The notes under the pieces: generated by a model | Databases searched by the model: none | The model's input: the letters and a program-made list of their open reading frames with translations, nothing else | What the model was told of the DNA's origin: nothing | Assembly: GCF_000772955.1 (NCBI RefSeq) | Contig: NZ_JPVO01000041.1 | Coordinates: 1 to 64,000 of the forward strand | DNA: 64,000 nt | Reading direction: 5' to 3' | Origin: Ureibacillus sinduriensis BLB-1 = JCM 15800 | GTDB taxonomy: Bacteria > Bacillota > Bacilli > Bacillales_A > Planococcaceae | Program-made: the position numbers and the translations under genes | Shown here: piece after piece, positions 27,402 through 35,941 of the stretch | How the letters are laid out: the number at the start of each line of letters is the position of its first letter | Numbering within the stretch: the stretch's first letter is position 1

Positions 27402-27842
27402 ATGGATAACCAACGGCATGAAACCCTTTCCTCTCTCTTTGAAGTTGTCTCTTCATTAGAGCGTAAATGGGCAAATGAGTGGAACCAGCAAAATATTTTA
27501 GGATTTTCTAAATCTCATATATTACTCTTAGATTTATTGGCCAAAGAAGGTCCAAAACGTCCTTCCGCTATTGCTGAACGCTTAAAAGTGACGACGGGTG
27601 GCGTTACTGTTTTAACTTCAAAGTTAATTAATGGTGGCTTTATTGAGAAAACACAAAGCAATGCCGATCGTCGCGCTTCGCAAATCGCTATAACATCTGA
27701 AGGCGAAAGAATATTACAAGAATCCCGCGCCCAAGTGACGGCAATGGTAAACTCAATGTTTGGCATGCTCACAAATGAAGAAATTAAAACGTTACATACA
27801 ATTTTTGAAAAATGTCTTGTGACTGGAAATGGGCAAAGTTAA
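27402..27842 (+). CDS. MarR family transcriptional regulator
   Basis: A 146-residue winged-helix protein. HILLLDLLAKEGPKRPSAIA and LKVTTGGVTVLTSKLINGGF form the helix-turn-helix, SNADRRASQIAITSEG the wing, and the flanking helices the dimer interface. No Cys is positioned for OhrR-type peroxide sensing in the N-terminal helix. The ATG at 27402 has GGAG nine bases upstream. Placed second in an operon after the Spx paralogue; the two palindromes in the operon promoter are the obvious candidate targets, giving autoregulation. Confidence 0.92.
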   Translation: MDNQRHETLSSLFEVVSSLERKWANEWNQQNILGFSKSHILLLDLLAKEGPKRPSAIAERLKVTTGGVTVLTSKLINGGFIEKTQSNADRRASQIAITSEGERILQESRAQVTAMVNSMFGMLTNEEIKTLHTIFEKCLVTGNGQS

Positions 27843-27875
27843 AATAAGTAGCATCAAGTATTGGAAATATCATTA

Positions 27876-27917
27876 AAAAAAGAGTAAGATGCAACCATAT
27901 GCATCTTACTTTTTTTG
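27876..27917 (+). terminator. Terminator of the Spx-MarR operon
   Basis: Stem AGTAAGATGCA / TGCATCTTACT with an A-run before and seven T after; usable in both directions. Confidence 0.9.
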
Positions 27918-28028
27918 ATGATAAGTTAAGCAGTTTTAAAAAGCTAGTGTATGGTTCAAAGCTTTTCCCACCCGAAATATTGATTATGTACCACAAATAC
28001 CAATTATAAAAAATCAACGCTAAGATTA

Positions 28029-28063
28029 CAAAAAAGGAAACTACCCAATAGGTAGCTCCCCTT
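28029..28063 (-). terminator. Terminator of the amino-acid ABC operon
   Basis: Minus-strand stem GGAGCTACC / GGGTAGTTTCC followed by six T, just after the last permease gene. Confidence 0.85.
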
Positions 28064-28065
28064 CA

Positions 28066-28716
28066 TTAGCTCGCCTTTAATTCTAATCTTCTTGTCACGA
28101 TTGATAGGATATAATTTACAACAAAGTACATTAATGCTACTAGAATGAAGATTGGAACAATATAATTGATACTTTGTGCATTAAGCACTTGTGCGTTATG
28201 CATTAAATCTGGTAAAGCGATAACTGTCGCAAGTGATGTGTCTTTCAATAATGAAATAAATTGACTTACTATCGGTGGCACCATCTTTTTAATTCCTTGA
28301 GGGAGAACGATGTGCCATAGAGTTTGAATATACGATAATCCAGAAGATCGACCTGCTTCAATTTGTCCTTTCGGTACAGAATTCAATCCACTTCGTATAA
28401 TTTCAGCTAACATGGCAGATTCAAAGACCGTTAATGCAATAATTGCAGATGCTTCAATGCTAAACTTAATTCCAATTTCGGGTAATGCGAAATAAACAAA
28501 GAATATGATCAACAGTAAAGGTAAGTTACGGATAACTTCAATCATACCGGCTACAATTTTAGAGACAACTGGTATATCCGCATAACGGAGAATTCCTAGT
28601 ATACCTCCTATAATAAAACTCAATACAATTGAAATAGCTGCTACTTTTAGTGTAATCCAAAAACCATCTACTAAAAACATTAAATTGTCAGGGCTATATG
28701 CTCCGATAAAATCCAT
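28066..28716 (-). CDS. Amino-acid ABC transporter permease 2
   Basis: A 216-residue polar amino-acid permease with five membrane segments and the ABC-docking EAA loop in EAGRSSGLSYIQTLWHIVLPQG. It resembles GlnP/GltK-type subunits that pair with a second permease. GGGGG precedes the ATG. Last gene of a four-gene minus-strand unit (ATPase, binding protein, two permeases), 12 bases after the first permease. Confidence 0.93.
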   Translation of the reverse strand: MDFIGAYSPDNLMFLVDGFWITLKVAAISIVLSFIIGGILGILRYADIPVVSKIVAGMIEVIRNLPLLLIIFFVYFALPEIGIKFSIEASAIIALTVFESAMLAEIIRSGLNSVPKGQIEAGRSSGLSYIQTLWHIVLPQGIKKMVPPIVSQFISLLKDTSLATVIALPDLMHNAQVLNAQSINYIVPIFILVALMYFVVNYILSIVTRRLELKAS

Positions 28717-28728
28717 TCACCTAACCCC

Positions 28729-29382
28729 CTAATTACTCAGTGCAAGTCTTTTTTCTAAACGATTTACGCCCAGACTTAAAGGAAGCGTAATAATTAGGTA
28801 AAAGACAGCAACAAAAATATAAACATCAAAAGTTACGAAAGTTCTAGAAGAAATCAAATCTCCCTGATACATTAGTTCTCCTGCAGCCACAATTGTCAAA
28901 ACTGATGAGTTTTTTACTAAATTGATAAATTGGTTTCCTAATGGCGGAATAACAATTTTAATCGCTTGAGGTAAAATGACATGCACCATTGCTTGAGTAT
29001 AAGTGAGACCCGATGATCTCGCCGCTTCCATTTGTCCCTTTGGTACTGAGAGAATACCCGCACGGATTGCTTCTGCAATAAAAGCAGCGGTATATATCAT
29101 TAATGCCAATGTCCCAGCAACAAAACCACTTAAACGGATTTCAAATACAGGTAGCCCTGTGAAAATAAAGAATAAAATAATTAATAAAGGTATATTCCGG
29201 ATAAACTCAACGTAAATTGTCCCAATCCAATTTAATGGTTTGATAGGAGCAATTCGAAATATCGCTAAGATTGTTCCCAATATGAAACTCCCAATAAGCG
29301 CTAGGAAACTTACATACAAAGTATTTTTGAATCCTTCTAAAAACACATCAAAGTTTTCAGATAGGATAGTAAAATCAAGCAT
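28729..29382 (-). CDS. Amino-acid ABC transporter permease 1
   Basis: A 217-residue permease, about 35-40 percent like its neighbour by eye. The EAA loop is EAARSSGLTYTQAMVHVILPQA. The pair probably forms a heterodimeric channel for glutamine or glutamate. GGAG lies seven bases before the ATG. A hairpin lies between this gene and the upstream binding-protein gene, probably lowering permease relative to binding-protein expression. Confidence 0.93.
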   Translation of the reverse strand: MLDFTILSENFDVFLEGFKNTLYVSFLALIGSFILGTILAIFRIAPIKPLNWIGTIYVEFIRNIPLLIILFFIFTGLPVFEIRLSGFVAGTLALMIYTAAFIAEAIRAGILSVPKGQMEAARSSGLTYTQAMVHVILPQAIKIVIPPLGNQFINLVKNSSVLTIVAAGELMYQGDLISSRTFVTFDVYIFVAVFYLIITLPLSLGVNRLEKRLALSN

Positions 29383-29484
29383 ATTATCACTCCATTAAAT
29401 AACCAAGATAGAAAAACTGTAAAACAATAATACTAAGAACTTACGAATTGAGATCATTCTCCAAATTAGCTTGGACTGTCTTTA

Positions 29485-29536
29485 TAAACAAAACGGGCAG
29501 CTACCCTTTGTAGAGTATTTCTTGACTGCCCGTCAA
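29485..29536 (-). terminator. Intercistronic attenuating hairpin
   Basis: Minus-strand stem ACGGGCAG / CTGCCCGT with a 25-base loop, followed by TTTGTTT, between the binding-protein and permease genes. Such hairpins in binding-protein operons act as partial terminators or mRNA 3' protectors. Confidence 0.65.
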
Positions 29537-29555
29537 CTTACAAGTCTTTATTAAA

Positions 29556-30380
29556 TTAGAAATTAAGCCATTTGCTATAAATTTCGTCATATTTGCCGTT
29601 TTCTTTTAATTCAGCAAGTGCATCGTTAACCGCTTGAACAAAATCGTCACTGCCTTTTTTCATAGCAATACCATATGGCTCATCCGTAAAGATATCGCCT
29701 ACAAGCTCAAAATTACTATCTTCCGAAGCCATTCCGTATAGAATCGCATTATCTGTTGTTAAAGTATCCCCTTGACCAGCTTTTAAAGCCGTAAATGCTT
29801 CTGCATAGTTTTCAAATTCTAATACTTGTGCATCAGGAGCTTTTTCACGAATGTTGATTGCTGATGTAGAACCTTTAACAGCGATTACTTTTGTGTCCGC
29901 AGTAATATCATCAATGCTTTGAATATCGCTGCCTTTTTCAACCAATAGTGATTGTCCAGCCTCAAAGTATACATCCGAGAAATCAACTTCTTGTTTACGT
30001 TCTTCAGTAATTGTCATAGTAGCAATAATTGCATCAATTTCACCATTATTTAACATTGGAATACGAGTTTTCGATGTTACTTCTTTAAATTCCACTTTAG
30101 AAGCATCGCCTAAAATAATTTCAGTGATTGCTTTTGCCATATCAACGTCGAAACCTTCAATTTCTCCATTACTTGGATTTTTAAGACCAAATAATTTTGT
30201 ATCGTTTTTTACACCCCAAACAATTTTATCATTTGCTTTAAGCGTTTCTAATGTTGACTTACCTTCCGAAGAAGAGGCATCGTCTCCTGAGTCCTCATCA
30301 CTGCCACCACATGCCGCTAGAGCAAATACCGATAGAATTAGTAAAAACATGAAGGTGAAGAGTTTTTTGCTTTTGAACAT
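29556..30380 (-). CDS. Amino-acid ABC transporter substrate-binding lipoprotein
   Basis: A 274-residue lipoprotein. The signal peptide ends LAACGG (lipobox), followed by a Ser/Asp/Gly-rich linker. The SBP_bac_3 domain shows FGLKNPSNGEIEGFDVDMAK, an Arg-binding KTRIPMLNNGEIDAII, and TITEERKQEVDFSDVYF. This pattern fits glutamine, glutamate or similar amino acids. It is lipid-anchored outside the cell membrane and feeds the two permeases encoded downstream. GGGGG lies seven bases upstream of the ATG. Confidence 0.95.
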   Translation of the reverse strand: MFKSKKLFTFMFLLILSVFALAACGGSDEDSGDDASSSEGKSTLETLKANDKIVWGVKNDTKLFGLKNPSNGEIEGFDVDMAKAITEIILGDASKVEFKEVTSKTRIPMLNNGEIDAIIATMTITEERKQEVDFSDVYFEAGQSLLVEKGSDIQSIDDITADTKVIAVKGSTSAINIREKAPDAQVLEFENYAEAFTALKAGQGDTLTTDNAILYGMASEDSNFELVGDIFTDEPYGIAMKKGSDDFVQAVNDALAELKENGKYDEIYSKWLNF

Positions 30381-30405
30381 TTTAATTCCCCCTATTTTCT
30401 ATTTT

Positions 30406-31134
30406 TTAATGATTCAAAATTCGACTAAGGAATACGCGAGCGCGTTCATCTTTTGGCTCATTATAAAACTCAGTCGGATCTGTATCCTCAAGTATCTGAC
30501 CCTTATCTATAAAGATAATACGATCTGCAACTTCTCTTGCGAATCCCATCTCATGAGTAACAACGACCATTGTCATCCCTTCACGAGCAAGTGCTTTCAT
30601 AACATCTAGAACTTCTCCAATCATTTCTGGGTCCAATGCGGATGTAGGCTCATCAAACAACATAATCTCAGGATTCATCGCGAGACCTCTGGCAATTGCA
30701 ACACGCTGTTGTTGTCCGCCCGAAAGTTGGCTTGGATAGGAGTTTGCCTTTTCAGGAATCCCCACCTTTTCCAAGTAATACATAGCCGTCTTTTTCGCTT
30801 CATCTTTTGATTTGTTAAGTACTTTCACAGGTGCTAACATTATGTTTTCCAAAACCGTTTTATTAGGATATAAGTTAAAATGCTGGAATACCATTCCCAC
30901 ATTCTTTCTAAATTCGTTTATATTTACTTTTTTATCGTTCACTACAACGCCATTTACTTCGAGATGGCCTTCCGTTATTGTTTCTAATCGGTTTATACAA
31001 CGAAGCAGGGTACTCTTACCTGAACCAGAAGGACCGATAATAACAACTACTTCCCCTTTGTTAATTTCGAGATTAATATTATTTAAAACATGGAAATCTC
31101 CGTAATGCTTATGTACTTTTTCGAATTTAATCAT
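30406..31134 (-). CDS. glnQ: Amino-acid ABC transporter ATP-binding protein, GlnQ-like
   Basis: A 242-residue ATPase. Walker [15 protein letters not shown]-loop [17 protein letters not shown], signature [15 protein letters not shown], Walker [14 protein letters not shown] and the H-loop [16 protein letters not shown] are all present, and the overall sequence is typical of the polar amino-acid subfamily. First gene of the four-gene importer unit, 25 bases upstream of the binding-protein gene. GAGGGG lies eight bases before the ATG. The symbol is by family; the exact substrate is not fixed. Confidence 0.93.
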   Translation of the reverse strand: MIKFEKVHKHYGDFHVLNNINLEINKGEVVVIIGPSGSGKSTLLRCINRLETITEGHLEVNGVVVNDKKVNINEFRKNVGMVFQHFNLYPNKTVLENIMLAPVKVLNKSKDEAKKTAMYYLEKVGIPEKANSYPSQLSGGQQQRVAIARGLAMNPEIMLFDEPTSALDPEMIGEVLDVMKALAREGMTMVVVTHEMGFAREVADRIIFIDKGQILEDTDPTEFYNEPKDERARVFLSRILNH

Positions 31135-31420
31135 TAATAAAACCCCTCACTATAAAAGTAATGCGATCACTTTTATGTATCATATAAAGCTATTAAATTA
31201 CATATTCAAAGGTATTTTTAACACTTTTCAAGTATAGTAGCAATAATCTAAAAATCAGCTATTTTCTGAATAATACGATTATAAGTAATTTGTCGATTTA
31301 AATCATTGCCTTTTTGATATAGGTTTAATCTAATTTTGATATATATTGCATTTATAACAGGAAAATCAATGTATCTCAATACATACCAATACGTTACATT
31401 CCTAATAAATATGAGTAAAA
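31135..31420 (-). other. Promoter region of the ABC importer
   Basis: About 285 AT-rich bases between the sigma-factor terminator and the ATPase gene. No clear consensus promoter, riboswitch or repeat could be defended by eye. Confidence 0.4.
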
Positions 31421-31455
31421 AAAAGGAAATCTCCTATTAAGCAGGAAATTTCCTT
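31421..31455 (-). terminator. Terminator of the sigma-factor gene
   Basis: Stem AAGGAAATTTCCT / AGGAGATTTCCTT flanked by an eight-base T-run on the minus strand. Confidence 0.85.
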
Positions 31456-31468
31456 TAGTTCTTTTTTC

Positions 31469-32014
31469 TTACGCCATCACAACATCCTTAAGAGATGAAT
31501 CCGAAAGTAATATTTCTTTTAATCTAGCCTTCGCTCGAAATAGACGGGATTTTACCGTTCCAATTGATACCTTCATCAATGTTGAAATTTCGATTAAAGA
31601 ATATTGATCAACATAGAAATACCATAATGTTTTTTGATAGATCGCATCCAGTTCATGCATTTTCTCCTGGACAATTTTCGTTACAACATCTTTTTCCACC
31701 TTTTCTTCAGTAGAAATGTCATTGCTGGGAACCAAATCTAGAATCGGTACGTCTAATGTTTCAGGTTGACTCATCATATACTTGCTTCTTCTGACATTCT
31801 TGCGATAGCGGTCGCGGAATGTATTCATTGTAATTGTTGTAAGCCAAGCTTTCACGTGATCAACCTTTTGTACCTGCTCTTCATTACGCACAACTTTCAC
31901 CCATACTTCTTGCATCAAATCCTCGGCTTCTGCTGTGTTGCGAGTTAACTTTAAACATAAGTGATATATATAACGGTTATATTCTTCATAAATTCCATTT
32001 AAACAACTAATCAT
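31469..32014 (-). CDS. ECF-type RNA polymerase sigma factor
   Basis: A 181-residue sigma-70 family protein with region 2 (residues 8-75, including AEAEDLMQEVWVKVVRN and KAWLTTITMNTFRDRYRK) and region 4 (115-170, YSLIEISTLMKVSIGTVKSRLFRAK). Regions 1 and 3 are missing, as in extracytoplasmic-function sigma factors. No anti-sigma gene follows; the next gene on the strand is an ABC ATPase behind a terminator. So control must come from elsewhere or from expression level. GGAGG lies nine bases before the ATG. Confidence 0.9.
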   Translation of the reverse strand: MISCLNGIYEEYNRYIYHLCLKLTRNTAEAEDLMQEVWVKVVRNEEQVQKVDHVKAWLTTITMNTFRDRYRKNVRRSKYMMSQPETLDVPILDLVPSNDISTEEKVEKDVVTKIVQEKMHELDAIYQKTLWYFYVDQYSLIEISTLMKVSIGTVKSRLFRAKARLKEILLSDSSLKDVVMA

Positions 32015-32102
32015 GTTTTATTTCCTCCAATATTCAATACCTTCTGTTTACATTTTCCCAAATAATTGCATTACACTCTATCGGATTTGCTTTCAATTAC
32101 AT

Positions 32103-32119
32103 TACATTCTTGTAATGTA
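32103..32119. promoter_or_regulatory. Palindrome between the sigma gene and the M20 peptidase gene
   Basis: TACATT-CTTGT-AATGTA, embedded in further TTACATTA sequence, 90 bases upstream of the sigma start. Candidate operator for the sigma-factor promoter. Confidence 0.4.
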
Positions 32120-32162
32120 GTAGTAACACAAAAATCGCTTCAATATTCAGAATTCTCCTAGA

Positions 32163-32216
32163 TTTGTGTGTGTGCCTGGCACTCACACTATTCAGATTAG
32201 TTTGTGTGCCTGGCAC
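32163..32216. repeat. Two copies of the GTGCCTGGCAC palindrome
   Basis: GTGCCTGGCAC at 32172-32182 and 32206-32216, each preceded by TTTGTGTG, with a 34-base period. The second copy covers the region where the -35 element of the peptidase promoter should be. Confidence 0.6.
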
Positions 32217-32226
32217 GCATTCGGTA

Positions 32227-32235
32227 TGCTATACT
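32227..32235 (+). promoter_or_regulatory. Extended -10 promoter of the M20 peptidase gene
   Basis: TGCTATACT, a TGn-extended -10 element, 40 bases before the start codon. No good -35 hexamer; the GTGCCTGGCAC palindrome occupies that place. Confidence 0.5.
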
Positions 32236-32275
32236 ATTTCTACTATCTAAATAAATTTGAAATGAGGGTTTATGA

Positions 32276-33658
32276 ATGAGTCAATCGCAAACTTTAGATG
32301 CTTATTTTACAGAAAATCGTGAGAAACACTTGGAGGAATTAAATGAATTTCTACGAATTCCAAGTATCAGTTCCCTTTCCGAACACAAACAAGATATCCA
32401 AACAGCGGCCGAATGGTTGGCGGAGAAACTGCGCATGTTAAATATCGAAAACGTATCGGTAGATCAAACTGCCGGTCATCCGGTTGTTTATGGGGAATGG
32501 CTGCATGCCGAAGACAAGCCGACTATATTATTCTATGGCCATTATGATGTTCAACCCGTCGATCCGCTTCATCTTTGGGAATCGGAACCTTTCAACCCTG
32601 TAATCCGCGACAATAAACTATTTGCTCGTGGTGCTTCTGATGATAAAGGACAGGTATTCATGCACTTAAAAATGATCGAAGCGTTATTCGCAACAGAAGG
32701 GACACTTCCTGTAAACGTGAAATTCATTTACGAAGGTGAAGAAGAAATCGGTAGTCCGAACCTGCCTGCCTACGTGGAAGAAAACAAAACTAAACTTTCT
32801 GCAGACTTGATTTTAATCTCCGATACTGGTCTTTATGCTCCTGGAAAACCTGCTGTTTGTTACGGTTTACGTGGTCTTACCGGGGTTCAAATCGATGTGC
32901 GTGGGGCAAAAGGCGACCTTCACTCTGGCCTTTATGGCGGCGGTGTTCAAAATGCAATCCATGCATTGGCAGATATTCTGGCATCGTTCCGTGATGAACA
33001 TGGAACAATACAGGTGGAAGGTTTTTATGATAAAGTGCTTCCATTATCCGACGAAGAGCGTCAAGCTTATCGGGAACTAAACTTTGATGAAGAAGCATTG
33101 AAACAAGAAATCGGCGTAAATGAACTATTCGGTGAAGAAGGATACTCCTATTTAGAACAAACATGGGCTCGTCCTACGTTAGAGATTAACGGCGTTTTTG
33201 GCGGTTTCTCCGGAGAAGGAATCAAAACCGTACTTCCCGCTGAAGCTGGTGCAAAAATTACTTGCCGCTTAGTGCCTGACCAAGACCCAAATGAAATCGT
33301 CGAGCTGCTCAGAGCACATATTGAGAAGCATAAACCAAAAGGTGTGGAGGTAGTTATATCCGAGTTCGATAAAGGCGCTCCCTTCTTAACACCATTCGAT
33401 CACCCATTAATCCAAGCAGCTGGACGTTCTTATGAACGCGTCTATAATGTCCCGACAGCATTTACACGTGGCGGCGGTTCCATTCCTATAGTCGCGGCAT
33501 TTGATGAAATTTTAGCTCTACCTGTTGTCCTGATGGGGTTCGGTTTAAACAGCGAAAACTTCCATGCCCCGAACGAACACTTCCACTTGGAAAACTTCGA
33601 TAAAGGTTTGCGCGTTTTGGGTGATTATTTACACGAAGTATCAAATCTCGAATTTTAA
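32276..33658 (+). CDS. M20 family dipeptidase (CNDP-like)
   Basis: A 460-residue cytosolic metallopeptidase. Metal ligands and catalytic residues are in FYGHYDVQPVD (His and Asp), RGASDDKG (Asp), YEGEEEIGS (catalytic Glu and ligand Glu), LILISDTG (Asp) and ENFHAPNE (His). The lid/dimerisation domain spans about residues 190-350, with RGLTGVQIDVRGAKGDLHSG. This set matches carnosinase-like and DUG1-like dipeptidases that bind two Zn or Mn ions. Role: release of amino acids from small peptides. TGAGGG precedes the ATG. Single-gene transcript with its own terminator. Confidence 0.92.
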   Translation: MSQSQTLDAYFTENREKHLEELNEFLRIPSISSLSEHKQDIQTAAEWLAEKLRMLNIENVSVDQTAGHPVVYGEWLHAEDKPTILFYGHYDVQPVDPLHLWESEPFNPVIRDNKLFARGASDDKGQVFMHLKMIEALFATEGTLPVNVKFIYEGEEEIGSPNLPAYVEENKTKLSADLILISDTGLYAPGKPAVCYGLRGLTGVQIDVRGAKGDLHSGLYGGGVQNAIHALADILASFRDEHGTIQVEGFYDKVLPLSDEERQAYRELNFDEEALKQEIGVNELFGEEGYSYLEQTWARPTLEINGVFGGFSGEGIKTVLPAEAGAKITCRLVPDQDPNEIVELLRAHIEKHKPKGVEVVISEFDKGAPFLTPFDHPLIQAAGRSYERVYNVPTAFTRGGGSIPIVAAFDEILALPVVLMGFGLNSENFHAPNEHFHLENFDKGLRVLGDYLHEVSNLEF

Positions 33659-33671
33659 TCACTTATATCAA

Positions 33672-33707
33672 CCTAAAAGTTCTTTTTCCGAACTTTTAGG
33701 TTTTTTT
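33672..33707 (+). terminator. Terminator of the M20 peptidase gene
   Basis: Perfect stem CCTAAAAGTTC / GAACTTTTAGG followed by seven T. Confidence 0.95.
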
Positions 33708-33942
33708 ATATTCAATCCCCCTCTTAACTACTCCAGAAAAATTGCAACTCTGTCTTCCTCATCTCAATCAAGCATTGTGAGTAATAATCATCATATTGAA
33801 AATACCCTAATCTTCGTTAAGAATATTTCATTTATGTAACAAAAAGGAAATTCCTAAATATTTATAGAATTCCATTAATATATACATTTATAAGCATATT
33901 TCTAGCAACATGCTATCTTTCTTGAACAGGAGTGTGATTTGT

Positions 33943-34197
33943 ATGGAAAATAAAAGAAGTCTTGTAATTCTAATGCAACCAGTTGTTGGCCTTTTACTAG
34001 TATTGATTGGGATTTATACGTTCGCCGTGGGAAGCCCGAACTTACTGCCATGGGCGTATATGTTGATGGGACCCCTCTTTTTTGGAATGGGGCAATATGA
34101 ATTGAAAAGTCAAAACAAGAAAAACTATAGTATTTTCTATTACTCATTAGCAACTGTTTCTCTTCTATTCGGTGTTTACTCATTTAGTGCATTCTAA
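33943..34197 (+). CDS. Small membrane protein, DUF3953-like
   Basis: An 84-residue protein with three hydrophobic segments: LVILMQPVVGLLLVLIGIYT, LLPWAYMLMGPLFFGMG and IFYYSLATVSLLFGVYSF, with a charged YELKSQNKK loop between the last two. The arrangement resembles DUF3953 (YczI-like) proteins. The ATG at 33943 has AGGAG ten bases upstream, the longer frame has none. Monocistronic; function unknown. Confidence 0.7.
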   Translation: MENKRSLVILMQPVVGLLLVLIGIYTFAVGSPNLLPWAYMLMGPLFFGMGQYELKSQNKKNYSIFYYSLATVSLLFGVYSFSAF

Positions 34198-34219
34198 TCC
34201 AGTTAAAATATTGTGCAAT

Positions 34220-34247
34220 AGCCGATGCGTAACGTCATCGGCTTTTT
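34220..34247 (+). terminator. Terminator of the DUF3953-like gene
   Basis: Stem AGCCGATG / CATCGGCT followed by five T. Confidence 0.9.
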
Positions 34248-34322
34248 ATATTTTTATAGTAAATACCCTAACATCGGAATTTTAAACTACACAAATTCCG
34301 GTTATATATAAATAGTAACAGA

Positions 34323-34512
34323 AAAAACACCGTGCACTAATGCACGGCGCTTTTGGACTGACCCTTTTAAAAAGCATTTTATATATAAACATAGGGGAGG
34401 TTATATATCTTGTCGAACAAGCTTTTATGAGGTTCTTATGAGCTTTACTTACCACTTTTACTAAAAGGAGCAATTTCTCATAGAGAGGCTGTCAAAGGTT
34501 GACCTCCTATGA
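34323..34512 (-). other. Possible decayed holin-like toxin (type I TA) locus
   Basis: On the minus strand: AGGAGGTCAACC, then TTTGACAGCC, about 90 bases with no intact frame, then AACCTCCCCTATG, GGGTCAGTCC and a GC-rich terminator stem CCGTGCA / TGCACGG with six T at 34327-34350. This order resembles the loci of short holin-like toxins in Bacillales, where the frame begins MTA and the 3' end contains a similar CCTCCCC..GTCAGTCC..GTGCA block. The frame here is interrupted, so it would be inactive. Pattern match from memory, not a search result. Confidence 0.3.
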
Positions 34513-34827
34513 TATTTTTATCTTATCATCTCAAGCATTGGTTGGATATCGCTCATCCTTACATGTCACATTTTCATCACATTTCCGTTCACATTTCTGA
34601 AATATTTTGTTGTATAACACAATCTACTCAAACATTTTAACCATCTCCCTAGTCAAATTATTTAAAGAAAAATCCTTTATTAAAAGGGTTCGTTAAAATG
34701 AGACTATTACATTTGCATTCTTTTCTGATATGCAACAGAGTTATCCCGTTAGGATTGTTAATAATTACACGCCTACGCTTAAATTTTAAATAACTACCCC
34801 ATTTCTTTATCCATTAATAATAGAAAA
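34513..34827. other. AT-rich intergenic stretch
   Basis: No supported gene, RNA or repeat between the decayed locus and the terminator of ctaB. Confidence 0.5.
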
Positions 34828-34853
34828 GGCATCCCATCTATTGATGGGACACC
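34824..34853 (-). terminator. Terminator of ctaB
   Basis: Minus-strand stem GGTGTCCCATC / GATGGGATGCC followed by TTTTC. Confidence 0.8.
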
Positions 34854-34863
34854 TTAGTCGATA

Positions 34864-35748
34864 TTACTGGAAGATCATGCCGACACTGGAATAGATAATT
34901 ACTGTTGCAAATACTGCCATCATATAGATTAACGAGTAACCAAACATTTTATTTGCCCACTTTTTCTCATCCATTTGTCGATAGCCAACAATACTGATCC
35001 AAAGCCATATTCCGCCCAGAATGAGTGAGACAAGCGTCAGCCCCCAACTTAAAGGAACGAACAAGAAGCTTGTCAGCATCATGATGACTAAATAAATATT
35101 CGTTTGCAAGTATGTTCGTCGCATACTCTTTATAACAGGTAACATTGGAATATTTGCCGCAGCATAGTCATCTTTTTTACGTATCGCAATCGCATAGAAA
35201 TGCGGCATTTGCCAGATCACCATGATAATAAACAACGCCCACGCCGCGGGATACCAAATATTCGGCGCTACCGTTGCCCAACCGATTAGCGGGGGCATTG
35301 CACCTGAAATACTACCTACTTCTGTATTCCAAATTGTTCTTCGTTTTGACCACATCGTGTAAGGGACAACATAGAAGAATACGCCAAGGAATCCAAGAAA
35401 AGCAGCTAGCCAGGTTGTTAAAGAGAGAACTGCCAACCCCGCAATCAACAGGATAATACCGACAATCAGTACTGTTCGAGCACTTAATTCCCCTGTTACT
35501 GTAGGTCTGGATTTCGTACGTTGCATAATTGCATCAATATCGCGGTCATACAAGTTATTAAAAATTCCCGAAGCTCCGATAATAAAAGCAGAACCTACAA
35601 AGGCAAAAATGATATGCGGTATATGTTCTATAAAATTTAATTTGTACGTATATAATGCGAGCATAAGTGCGGCAATCATAGGAATTAAATTCGACTTAAT
35701 TATTCCTGTCTTAACCGCCTTAGCCCAGAGATCAAGATAGTTTTGCAT
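34864..35748 (-). CDS. ctaB: Protoheme IX farnesyltransferase (heme O synthase)
   Basis: A 294-residue UbiA-superfamily prenyltransferase with about nine membrane segments. The first Asp-rich motif is NLYDRDIDAIMQRT near residue 65 and the second conserved loop is IWQMPHFYAIAIRKKDDY near 180. It adds farnesyl diphosphate to heme B, giving heme O for the cytochrome oxidases. In Bacillus, ctaB usually lies with ctaA or ctaCDEF; here it stands alone, which is common for a second copy. I cannot tell whether another copy exists outside the window. Confidence 0.95.
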   Translation of the reverse strand: MQNYLDLWAKAVKTGIIKSNLIPMIAALMLALYTYKLNFIEHIPHIIFAFVGSAFIIGASGIFNNLYDRDIDAIMQRTKSRPTVTGELSARTVLIVGIILLIAGLAVLSLTTWLAAFLGFLGVFFYVVPYTMWSKRRTIWNTEVGSISGAMPPLIGWATVAPNIWYPAAWALFIIMVIWQMPHFYAIAIRKKDDYAAANIPMLPVIKSMRRTYLQTNIYLVIMMLTSFLFVPLSWGLTLVSLILGGIWLWISIVGYRQMDEKKWANKMFGYSLIYMMAVFATVIIYSSVGMIFQ

Positions 35749-35941
35749 AGTATGTCTTTCCTCTCATTTTTAGGCAACCATTCGCGGAAGCACTATATTC
35801 TATCATACCATTCTGTTATAGCTTTCAACAATCACATCGCTTATTTTAATATGAATATTCATTGACAATTAAATCGAAATCCCAAACTTTACCTTATTTA
35901 CAAGCATCTAATAAGCTATCGACACTAAACACATAACAAAA

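Noticed and set aside
32276-33658. PepV-type dipeptidase
   Set aside because: Metal motifs and length fit the carnosinase/DUG1-like branch of M20 instead.
34282-34473. 63-codon minus-strand protein
   Set aside because: It reads through a terminator hairpin and starts without a ribosome site; the RNA-locus explanation fits better.
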